Assembly: GCF_000017805.1 (NCBI RefSeq)
Contig: NC_009767.1
Span: forward strand, 4,691,001 to 4,755,000
Direction: 5' to 3'
Source of the DNA: Roseiflexus castenholzii DSM 13941
Lineage (GTDB): Bacteria; Chloroflexota; Chloroflexia; Chloroflexales; Roseiflexaceae
Length of the DNA stretch: 64,000 nucleotides
In this document: in pieces, positions 55,361 to 62,929 of the stretch
How the letters are laid out: each line of letters opens with the position of its first letter
Position numbering within the stretch: the first letter of the stretch is position 1
Program-made: the position numbers and the translations under genes
Notes under the pieces: generated by a model
What the model saw: only the letters and a program-made list of their open reading frames with translations
Database searches by the model: none
What the model was told of the DNA's origin: nothing

Positions 55361-56824
55361 CGTCGTCATCGCCAATTCTGGACGAACCGTTTCGTACCGC
55401 TTCACATAGTCGCTCATCCCCTGGGGCGCAATATTGACAAGGTCCGAAAACCCCATCCGTTTCAAGAAACTGGCGACGGCGCTGGCGCGCGTCCCGCTTT
55501 CGCACACCGTCACAATCGTGCGGTCGGTGGGCAATTCACGCCAACGTTGCCGAATCTCTCCGAGCGAAATCAGACGCACATCGACGCTGCCGTTCGGGAT
55601 CACCCCTTTCTCCCACTCGAACGGTTCACGCACATCCAGGATGACAGCGTCGCCGTTCTGCACGTGGTGATGGAGCGCATCCAGGTCGCCCACGGCGATC
55701 CGCTCGACCGGCAGACCGCTCGACAGCCAGGCGCTGACCGGTTCTTGAACATACCCGACAATGTTGAACCCCTCCTCAATAAACAGGTTTGCCGTTTCCT
55801 GCGCCAACAGCGGGATGTCGCCGATGAACGCCAGCGGTGTACCGGTTCCGAGGAGCAGTCTGGCGCGTTCCACCATGTTACTCTTGTTGAACGTAATATT
55901 GACCGCACCGGCCGGATAACCTCCGGCAAACGCCAGCGCCGGTCGCAGGTCAACAAGGACTGCGCCCCTCTGGATTGCTTCATACGCCTGCTGGAGAGAC
56001 AGGGCTGGCGCCTCAGCGTGGTGATGACGGTGATGGATCGCCGCGCGGGTGGCTTCGGCGGGGAGCGGCAGCACCCCCCGGTTCGTATTGCGGTGAATGA
56101 GCACCGACTCAACCGCTTCGCGTGGCACAACCCCACCGAGCGCAACAAACTCCTGCGCATCACGCGCCTGCAACAGCCAGTTGAACCGTCGCTCGAACCC
56201 GATAGTGCTGACCGGCTTGCCGCTCATCTGCTTGCCGCCGCATGCCGAGCCGCCATAGTGCGCTGGATAGATTTCGCAGTAATCTGGCAGTTCCAGCAGT
56301 CGCTGCATGCTCTGATAGATCACCTCAGGTCCTGCAAGCGGCAGATTGACCAGATCGGTGCGCGCCACATCGTTAACGAACAGCGAATCGCCGGTCAGAA
56401 CCATCCATGGTTCGCCGGCGCGTGGCGTATCGATGACCGCATACGCCATATGCTCCGGCGTGTGTCCGGGAGTATGGATCGCCCGCAGAATGATATTGCC
56501 GATGCGGATTTCATCACCGTCGCGCACACGTATGTGCGGGTAGTGGACCGATGCGCCGGTAATCTCATTTTCGATATCGTCACGACTGGGCGCATAAATC
56601 GGCGCACCCGTCAACGCCGCCAGCGCCCGACCGGTCGAGAAATAGTCGGCATGGAAGTGCGTCTCGATAATTGCCGTAATGCGCAAGCCTTTATCGGCAG
56701 CCGCCATCAAATACTCTTCCGGCGGCAGACCCGGATCGACCACGGCACTCTCGCCGCTCTGCACACATCCGATCAGATACGACGCCGCAGAGATCGCCTC
56801 ATTGAGGAACTGACGAAAGATCAT
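55358..56824 (-). CDS. Persulfide dioxygenase-like MBL hydrolase with two rhodanese domains
   Basis: 488 residues. The N-terminal metallo-beta-lactamase domain (1-250) has THFHADYFSTG and HTPGHTPEHMAY, typical of the ETHE1/persulfide dioxygenase group. Two rhodanese domains follow. The first (about 275-360) lacks an active-site cysteine: LAFIGDIPLLAQETANLF stands where CxxG is expected. The second (about 380-475) has VTVCESGTRASAV with its catalytic Cys. GGAGG sits 5 nt before the ATG. It is in line with sqr, separated by MITE copy F. It is predicted to oxidise glutathione- or other persulfide made by SQR and move sulfur as a sulfurtransferase. Confidence 0.9.
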   Translation of the reverse strand: MIFRQFLNEAISAASYLIGCVQSGESAVVDPGLPPEEYLMAAADKGLRITAIIETHFHADYFSTGRALAALTGAPIYAPSRDDIENEITGASVHYPHIRVRDGDEIRIGNIILRAIHTPGHTPEHMAYAVIDTPRAGEPWMVLTGDSLFVNDVARTDLVNLPLAGPEVIYQSMQRLLELPDYCEIYPAHYGGSACGGKQMSGKPVSTIGFERRFNWLLQARDAQEFVALGGVVPREAVESVLIHRNTNRGVLPLPAEATRAAIHHRHHHAEAPALSLQQAYEAIQRGAVLVDLRPALAFAGGYPAGAVNITFNKSNMVERARLLLGTGTPLAFIGDIPLLAQETANLFIEEGFNIVGYVQEPVSAWLSSGLPVERIAVGDLDALHHHVQNGDAVILDVREPFEWEKGVIPNGSVDVRLISLGEIRQRWRELPTDRTIVTVCESGTRASAVASFLKRMGFSDLVNIAPQGMSDYVKRYETVRPELAMTT

Positions 56825-56845
56825 GACATCCTCCTTGATGGTTTA

Positions 56846-57790
56846 TACCAATTCCCTGTGACCATCCGGCATTGTCACCCCGCGCCGCGCGAGGGGTCTG
56901 GCGCGTCCCGCTCCGATTCCGCGCTGCGCGCGGTCAGATTCCGCGCTGCGCTCGGAATGACAAGAATCCTGTGACCATCCGGCACGGTCACCCCGAGCAG
57001 CGCGAGGGGTCTGGCGCGACCCGCGCAGATTCCGCACTGCGCGCGGTCAGATTCCGCGCTGCGTTTACCCTGAGCGAAGCGAAGGGCTCGGAATGACAAG
57101 AATCCTGTGACCTTCCGGCATGGTCACCCCGAGCCGCGCGAGGGGTCTGGCGCGACCCGCGCAGATTCCGCACTGCGCGCGGTCAGATTCCTCGCTGCGT
57201 TTACCCTGAGCGAAGCGAAGGGCTCGGAATGACAAGAATCCTGTGACCATCCGGCACGGTCACCCCGAGCAAAGCGAGGGGTCGTGCCCGACCCGCTCAG
57301 ATTCCGCGCTGCGCTCGGAATGACAAGAATCCTGTGACCATCCGGCATTGTCACCCCGCGCCGCGCGAGGGGTCTGGCGCGTCCCGCTCCGATTCCGCGC
57401 TGCGCGCGGTCAGATTCCTCGCTGCGCTCGGAATGACCCGAAGGCGGCATCTCTTGTCGCCCCGCGCCGCGCGAGGGGTCTGGCGCGTCCCGTTCAGATT
57501 CCTCGCTACGCTCGGAATGACACATCGCTACGCTCGGAATGACACATCGCTACGCTCGGAATGACACATCGCTGCGCTCGGTCAGATTCCTCGCTGCGCT
57601 CGGAATGACCCGAAGGCGGCATCTCTTGTCGCCCTGCGCCGCGCGAGGGGTCTGGCGCGACCCGTTCAGATTCCTCGCTACGCTCGGAATGACACATCGC
57701 TACGCTCGGAATGACACGTCGCTGCGCTCGGTCAGATTCCTCGCTGCGCTCGGAATGACACGAAGGCGGCATCTTCAATCGTCATTGGTA
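56846..57790. mobile_element. MITE-like element, copy F (internally expanded)
   Basis: 945 bp, the largest copy. Its ends are TACCAATTCC (two mismatches) and GTCATTGGTA, flanked by TTA on both sides (56843-56845 and 57791-57793). The interior consists of at least six tandem degenerate blocks like CCGCGCGAGGGGTCTGGCGC and CTCGCTGCGCTCGGAATGAC, with two smaller versions containing CTGAGCGAAGCGAAG. Its right TTA is the reverse complement of the TAA that ends sqr. Confidence 0.88.
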
Positions 57791-58981
57791 TTACATGCGT
57801 CCGCGCAACATGCCATTCCAGTACATGGCGGGCAAGCCGTAGGCTTTCAGCGCATACATGCTATACCGCTCGCGCGATTGATCGAACGGAAACGACTCCT
57901 TTGGCATCAATTGATAGTCGAACTCAGCCAGGATCAGGCTGCCGTAGCCGGTGACCAGCGGGCAGGAGGTGTAGCCATCGTAGACCGATTCGAGCGGTCG
58001 TCCTTCCATCGCAGCGACGAGATTCTCGACCACAACCGGCGCCTGCTTGCGGATAGCCGCGCCGGTTTTCGACGTCGGCAGGTTGCTGCAATCGCCGAGG
58101 GCGAACACATTCGAGTAGCGGACGTGCTGCAACGAGAACTGGTCAACCTCCACCCAACCGGTCGAAGCCGCCAGTTTGCTCTGCTTAATCACATCAGGGC
58201 TACTCATCGGCGGCGTCACATGGATCATATCATACCGAACCGAAACACGCTCGCCACTTGCGAGGCTCTGGAAGACCGCCTCTTTCTGGCGATGGTTGAT
58301 TTCGACCAGTTCGTGCTGGAAGTGCGTCTCGATCCCTTTCCGTCGGCATACGGCGGTGAGGGCGTCGGCATATTTTTTGACCGAAAAGATGCCGCCGGTC
58401 CCGGAGAAGAACTTGATCGCGCTCCTGGAGCGCACACCGGCGCGGCGGAAGTGATCATCGGCAAGGTAGGCGATCTTCTGCGGCGCACCGCCACACTTGA
58501 TCGGCGTTGACGGTTGCGTGAACACTGCAACGCCGCCCCGGAACGAACGGATATTCTCCCATGTGCGATCAACCGTTTCGTAGGAGTAGTTGCTGCACAC
58601 GCCGTTGCGCTCCGCCAGCGCCTCTCGCAATCCCTTGATTTTATCCCAATCGATCTGAATGCCAAGTGCCACAACCAGATAGTCGTAGGTCAGCGCATCG
58701 CCATTCTTGAGCGCCACCCGATTCTGATCCGGATCGAAGGCGCTGACATACTCCTGGATCCAGGTTACGCCAGCCGGAATGAACTCCGCCTCATCACGCA
58801 TCGACTCTTCCTTGGGAAAGACGCCGCCGCCGACCAGCGTCCAGAGCGGTTGGTAGAAGTGACGATCGTTTGGTTCGATAAGAGCAATGCGGGAGGGATC
58901 GAGAACGTTGACCAATTGAGCAGCGACGGTCAGTCCGGCAGTGCCGCCGCCAGCGATCACAACAGGATAATGGCGTTGCAT
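57791..58981 (-). CDS. sqr: Sulfide:quinone oxidoreductase (type II, SQOR-like)
   Basis: 396 residues. The FAD motif is VVIAGGGTAGLTVAAQL (near 7-23), and VFALGDCSNLPTSKTGAAI is the later FAD contact. The redox cysteines of animal-type SQOR are present: Cys in PIKCGGAPQKIAYL and Cys in YTSCPLVTGYGSLILAEFDY. GVCSNYSY adds another cysteine. This pattern matches the SQRD/SQOR group, which oxidises sulfide and passes electrons to the quinone pool. GGAGG lies 5 nt before the ATG. The stop codon is supplied by the target duplication of MITE copy F. It is followed by the persulfide dioxygenase-like gene and preceded by a DUF1641 gene. Confidence 0.92.
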   Translation of the reverse strand: MQRHYPVVIAGGGTAGLTVAAQLVNVLDPSRIALIEPNDRHFYQPLWTLVGGGVFPKEESMRDEAEFIPAGVTWIQEYVSAFDPDQNRVALKNGDALTYDYLVVALGIQIDWDKIKGLREALAERNGVCSNYSYETVDRTWENIRSFRGGVAVFTQPSTPIKCGGAPQKIAYLADDHFRRAGVRSRSAIKFFSGTGGIFSVKKYADALTAVCRRKGIETHFQHELVEINHRQKEAVFQSLASGERVSVRYDMIHVTPPMSSPDVIKQSKLAASTGWVEVDQFSLQHVRYSNVFALGDCSNLPTSKTGAAIRKQAPVVVENLVAAMEGRPLESVYDGYTSCPLVTGYGSLILAEFDYQLMPKESFPFDQSRERYSMYALKAYGLPAMYWNGMLRGRM

Positions 58982-59004
58982 TGATGCCTCCTTCAGGCGC
59001 TGAT

Positions 59005-59670
59005 TCAACAACGGCTGCCGAACGACTTTGCAAATGCCAGGAAAAATCCGAGCGCGCGCTGCACGTCGGGATCACCCAGGGCGCGCAACAACCCGAACGC
59101 CGAGACGGGACGAGCAGCGCAGGCGCTATCCGCCAGCGACTGAGCGGCATTGCTGATCACCGCAACCGCCGAGTCTTCGAGGACGTTCGAGTCGATCAAC
59201 GCTTTCGCTGCGTGCAAGCCTCTGTGCCCCAGGTGCTCGATGTCCACTCCTGCCTCACGCAGACGCATCACCAGATCGTCACCGGTGTCCACCAGGGTTG
59301 CAATCGCGCCTGGCGCCTGCTGAACCAGCGCGCCAAGCGTGGGCAGCATCGCCACCAGCAGACGAAGCGCTTCCATCGACTGCGGCGCCGTCAATTCGGC
59401 AAGGAGTCGGAGCGCCTCTTTGGTCCGCTCATCGATATCGATTCCGGATCGCTTCAATTCGTGCATCCAGCCATCGACGGTGTCGGTCATCACTGCCGCC
59501 ATAGGCAACGCTTGCTGCACGAGCGCATCATACCGGTCGAGACGCTGTTCCATCCGCTCTAGTTTCGCAAGAATGAGCGCAAGAGTCTCCGTTTTGCCGT
59601 CACTGCTGAGCGTGGGATGGCTGCCGTTGCCTGGAGGCGCCGTTGCTTTTGTGGGTGTCAGGGTCGTCAT
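59005..59670 (-). CDS. DUF1641 protein associated with SQR
   Basis: 221 residues, mostly helical and without membrane span. The region SAFGLLRALGDPDVQRALGF with a preceding helical bundle is characteristic of DUF1641. From memory, proteins of this family are commonly encoded beside SQR or formate dehydrogenase-type genes. It ends 24 nt before the sqr start, so the three sulfide genes form one unit. AAGGAG lies about 10 nt before the chosen ATG. A longer in-frame extension upstream begins with low-confidence residues. The function is unknown. Confidence 0.75.
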   Translation of the reverse strand: MTTLTPTKATAPPGNGSHPTLSSDGKTETLALILAKLERMEQRLDRYDALVQQALPMAAVMTDTVDGWMHELKRSGIDIDERTKEALRLLAELTAPQSMEALRLLVAMLPTLGALVQQAPGAIATLVDTGDDLVMRLREAGVDIEHLGHRGLHAAKALIDSNVLEDSAVAVISNAAQSLADSACAARPVSAFGLLRALGDPDVQRALGFFLAFAKSFGSRC

Positions 59671-60000
59671 CGTCTGTGTGCTCCTTCGCGTGATTGACGG
59701 ACCATCATCATCATGGCGCAGTGCGCCGGCAACGCTATTGCCGCGCTCAACCGTTGACGCCAGCGTTTCCTGACGCATCCATGATCAATTCCCGCTGCTT
59801 CACGACTGCGCAGTCGGAAAGGGCAGCGACAATTCCGGGTCGCTGCTGCTCGACAGTCGGGTGTTGATCTGGCATCGCGTTTGTCCATGGTGTGTATGCG
59901 CGCGGCGGGATTTTGGTGAAGAACTGCACGAAATATACCGCAGGCGCGCGTTCTCTGGTATACTCTCTTTAATATCGGTGCAATAACCTGAAGTTATGCC
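59671..60000. other. Divergent promoter region of the sulfide genes and LysR regulator
   Basis: 330 bp between the DUF1641 start and the LysR start, with no accepted gene. TATACC (59934-59939) and GGTATA (59957-59962) are inverted with 17 bp between, and TATACT (59959-59964) may serve as a -10 element for the regulator. A small dyad close to the LysR start is listed separately. Confidence 0.5.
59983..59997. promoter_or_regulatory. LysR-type T-N11-A dyad upstream of the LysR gene
   Basis: ATAAC and GTTAT are 5-bp inverted arms around CTGAA, matching the T-N11-A form of LysR-family boxes. It ends 3 bp before the ATG, where bound regulator would repress its own synthesis. Confidence 0.4.
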
Positions 60001-60957
60001 ATGTTGACCCTGCACAAACTCGAACTGTTTGTCTACGTCGCGCAGGCGGGCAGCATCAGCAAAGCGGCGGATCATTTCCTGATGTCGCAGCCAAACGTGA
60101 GCCAGCACATTCAGGACCTGGAGGCCGAGTTCGGCGAACAGTTGCTGATCCGCAAGCACCGCGGGGTCGAATTGACGCCTGCTGGCGAAACGCTTCTCCA
60201 GTATGCACAGGAGATCTTCAGGTTAGTGGCGGAGGCGCGGCTGGCGATCACCGATGTGTCGCGTTTGAGCGGGGGCAATCTGGCGCTTGCGGCCACACCC
60301 GGGGTTGGTATTTATGTGCTGCCTGAGTGTGTGGAACAGTTCCGCATGCGCTATCCGCAGTTTACGGTATCGATCAAGACCGGTGTCACCGCCGAAGTTA
60401 TCACGTTCCTGATCGCAAGCCAGTGTGAGGCGGGTTTTATCGAGGGTGAACTGGACGGCATTCGTCTGCCGCCGCACTTCGGGGTGCTGGTGCTGGATAC
60501 GGTGCAGCAGTATGTTGTTATCAGCCATGCGCATCCCTGGTGGAACGCAACGTCCTTGAGTATTCAGGCGCTCGACGATCAACCGGTGATTCTGCGTCAG
60601 ATCGGCAGCCAGAGCCGTGCCTGGCTCGACAAGTTCCTGAAAAGCCACGGTGTCCGATTGCGGCATGTGGGGGAATTCGACAATCCCGAAACCATCAAAC
60701 GCGCATTGCTGGCGGGCAACGCCTTTGCCATCCTGCCCGCCTATGTGGTGCGTCACGAGGTGGATCTAGGCGTCTTGCGTCTACTGCCGGTGAACGATTG
60801 TGATTTGCAGCGCCAGTTGAAATTGATCTGGAACAAAGACTGGCCCCTTTCGCCCATTACCTATGCGTTCTTGCGACATTTGGCTACTGATTACCCATCG
60901 GTGCATGCTCTCCTCGACTCCTCTGCTCCCCGTCAGCCTCACAGAGGCAGGGTGTGA
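60001..60957 (+). CDS. LysR-family transcriptional regulator
   Basis: 318 residues. The winged helix-turn-helix is LELFVYVAQAGSISKAADHF, then LMSQPNVSQHIQDLEAEFGE, and the effector-binding domain starts near residue 90. LALAATPGVGIYVLPECVEQ, then FRMRYPQFTVSIKTG, is typical of CysB/CbbR-like regulators, with the co-inducer groove region SQCEAGFIEGELDG. It is divergent from the DUF1641-sqr unit across a 330-bp spacer, the usual arrangement for a regulator of the neighbouring operon, so it may respond to a sulfur metabolite. Effector and targets are inferred. Confidence 0.88.
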   Translation: MLTLHKLELFVYVAQAGSISKAADHFLMSQPNVSQHIQDLEAEFGEQLLIRKHRGVELTPAGETLLQYAQEIFRLVAEARLAITDVSRLSGGNLALAATPGVGIYVLPECVEQFRMRYPQFTVSIKTGVTAEVITFLIASQCEAGFIEGELDGIRLPPHFGVLVLDTVQQYVVISHAHPWWNATSLSIQALDDQPVILRQIGSQSRAWLDKFLKSHGVRLRHVGEFDNPETIKRALLAGNAFAILPAYVVRHEVDLGVLRLLPVNDCDLQRQLKLIWNKDWPLSPITYAFLRHLATDYPSVHALLDSSAPRQPHRGRV

Positions 60958-60989
60958 GAGGGTTAGCACGGGCAGACCCCCATCTGATT

Positions 60990-61262
60990 CGGTTTAAGGG
61001 CGGGCAGAACCCCCGCGCGAACACCGGCACGCTCACTGGGGGACAGACCCGCGCGCCCCTCACCCCCCGCCCGTCAACCCGCGCGCGGGAGCGGGGCAGG
61101 GGGTGAGGGGATGGCTTCGACCGGCTGCGCCGGTGGCGCAGTGAGGGGATTGCTTCGCCGCCTGCGGCGGCTCGCAATGACAGTTGGCTTCGACCGGCTG
61201 CGCCAGTGGCGCAGTGAGGGGATTGCTTCGCCGCCTGCGGCGGCGCGCAATGACTCGTTGGG
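60990..61262. repeat. Dispersed hairpin modules, inverted copy of those at 41.6 kb
   Basis: Modules reading GGCTTCGACCGGCTGCGCC, then GGTGGCGCAGTGAGGGGATT and GCTTCGCCGCCTGCGGCGG, occur twice. They are preceded by CGGGAGCGGGGCAGGGGGTG, the reverse complement of modules seen near 41600. No gene accepted. Confidence 0.7.
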
Positions 61263-61272
61263 CGGAGTCACA

Positions 61273-62241
61273 TTAACGCTGCAACCGCGCCAGACGCGCC
61301 AGCGCGCGCAGGCGTCCCTGCCAGCGGATCGGCAGCCGCCAGAAGAACGGGTGAACAATCGTCGGCAGGAGCAACGGCGGATGATGTCGCCGGATCAGTG
61401 CCACATACCCCAGGTACGCCAGCAACCGATGCCATGGTGACCGCAACGCGCCGTTGACGCTCCATTCGGACGACAGAACGCGCCGCGCCCAGGCGAGTAC
61501 ATCGGGTTCGTAGAGGCGCGGGTGACGGAGGAAAATCTTCGCGCGCAGCTCAAGGTCGTGGCGGCGCGCCTGCGAGAGCATACTCCCTTCCGCGCGCCGG
61601 TAGCGCAGCAGCGGCTGCGGGATGTGCCATCCCTGCCACCCGGCATCCGCCAGACTCACCCAAAACTCGCGGTCTTCATACCCCTGAATCGGGCTGAAAG
61701 CCTGGAACCCGCCAACCTGCTCCCACGCCTCTCGACGGAAAAGGGTCGCCGGCATCATCAGGTTCTCGAAACGTAACCGCTCCAGACTGTACGGCAGCGT
61801 GCGCAGGACGTTATTTTCCGCACCAAACCGACGCACATCGGTGTACACGAATCCGACCCCAGGACGCGCATCGAGCGCCGCTACCGTCTGCGCCAGCATC
61901 TCCGGTTCGATTATGTCGTCGGCGTCGAGCGGCAGGATGTACGGCGCGCGCGCCGCGCGAATCCCCGCATTGCGCGCCTCTGCCAGCCCGCGATTCTCCT
62001 GGCGGATCAGGCGAATGCGCCGATCCGGGTGCGCAGCGATCAGGCGTTGCGCGACGGTCGCAGTATCATCAGGGCTGCCGTCGTCGACGATAATGATCTC
62101 CCAGTCGGTGAAGGTCTGCGCTACCACGCTGGCGACCGCTTCGGGCAGAAAGCGCGCCTGGTTGTAACAGGGAATGACGACGCTGACGCGCGGCGTGCCG
62201 GGAGCAGCGGCTTGATCTGATTGTGTGTGCAGGTGGGGCAT
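61273..62241 (-). CDS. Family 2 glycosyltransferase (GT-A fold)
   Basis: 322 residues. The N-terminal GT2 domain has SVVIPCYNQARFLPEAVASV, the strand VDDGSPDDTATVAQ, LAEARNAGI and the DxD motif in LPLDADDIIEP (near residue 105). PATLFRREAWEQVGGFQ and GYEDREFWVSLADAGW are typical acceptor-loop residues. The C-terminal part ends with basic and hydrophobic segments (IRWQGRLRALARLARLQR) that may attach to the membrane. It likely adds a sugar to a polysaccharide or glycolipid, acting in the cytoplasm. The ATG at 62241 lies next to a 73-bp array. Upstream frames extend through that array and are not used. Confidence 0.9.
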   Translation of the reverse strand: MPHLHTQSDQAAAPGTPRVSVVIPCYNQARFLPEAVASVVAQTFTDWEIIIVDDGSPDDTATVAQRLIAAHPDRRIRLIRQENRGLAEARNAGIRAARAPYILPLDADDIIEPEMLAQTVAALDARPGVGFVYTDVRRFGAENNVLRTLPYSLERLRFENLMMPATLFRREAWEQVGGFQAFSPIQGYEDREFWVSLADAGWQGWHIPQPLLRYRRAEGSMLSQARRHDLELRAKIFLRHPRLYEPDVLAWARRVLSSEWSVNGALRSPWHRLLAYLGYVALIRRHHPPLLLPTIVHPFFWRLPIRWQGRLRALARLARLQR

Positions 62242-62247
62242 TAATAG

Positions 62248-62571
62248 CACCTTGAATGAACCACAGAGACACGGAGGACACTTCGATACATCGCACCTGA
62301 CGGGTGCCGACTTGATGTAACACCTTGAATGAACCACAGAGACACGGAGGACACTTCGATACATCGCACCTGACGGGTGCCGACTTGATGTAACACCTTG
62401 AATGAACCACAGAGACACGGAGGACACTTCGATACATCGCACCTGACGGGTGCCGACTTGATGTAACACCTTGAATGAACCACAGAGACACGGAGGACAC
62501 TTCGATACATCGCACCTGACGGGTGCCGACTTGATGTAACACCTTGAATGAACCACAGAGACACGGAGGAC
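62248..62571. repeat. 73-bp tandem array upstream of the glycosyltransferase
   Basis: Four complete 73-bp units start at 62248, 62321, 62394 and 62467, and a fifth, 62540-62571, is partial and diverges after CGGAGGACAC. The unit reads CACCTTGAATGAACCACAGA, then GACACGGAGGACACTTCGAT and ACATCGCACCTGACGGGTGC. The motif CACAGAGACACGGAGG is a common dispersed bacterial repeat. The translated peptides (CPPCLCGSFKV and similar) are artefacts. Confidence 0.92.
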
Positions 62572-62929
62572 ACAGAGCGGCGCTCCTGCCACGGCGCACC
62601 CGCCGGGCACCCCCCTGTGGGCGCCCCTGCTGCGCACGCTCCGATACTACCCCGGCGCACCCGCCGTTGTAGCCGTTGTAGGGGCAGGCCCCGGCGCCTG
62701 CCCTTGCGGTGCGCCCCTGCCGCACGCCCCGACCGGCAACCTTCCCTCAAGACCCTTGAGGTCTTGCAACATTTCAACAGAGCACGAGAGATATGCCTAC
62801 AGATTCGCGCCTGGGCTGATCCTGATCCACAACAGAGATCTCAAGGGTCGGGTACGTTTATACCAATAACCGCAACCGCCCCACGTTCAACATGTAACGA
62901 AGACGTACAATCCTTTGAGACGCTAAATG
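62572..62929. other. Non-coding stretch between the 73-bp array and array H4
   Basis: 358 bp with no accepted gene. It holds the dispersed GTAGGGGCAGGCCCCGGCG hairpin, the CAAGACC/GGTCTTG hairpin at 62748-62766, and a solitary TACCAATAAC near 62860 that may be a single left end of the MITE family. Confidence 0.5.

Noticed and set aside
54033..55505. Repeated open frames over array G3 (for example units MHDLSQGVSPQRR)
   Set aside because: The 63-bp period keeps every frame open, and the peptide repeats are artefacts.
54881..56974. 697-residue plus-strand open frame opposite the MBL/rhodanese gene
   Set aside because: Antisense shadow of a recognised gene plus repeat array. Its translation has no family signature.
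45950..57800. Open frames with peptides such as RNLRGSRQTPRAARGD and HSERSEESDRA in the MITE copies
   Set aside because: Translations of a dispersed non-coding repeat, known to produce false genes in many bacteria.
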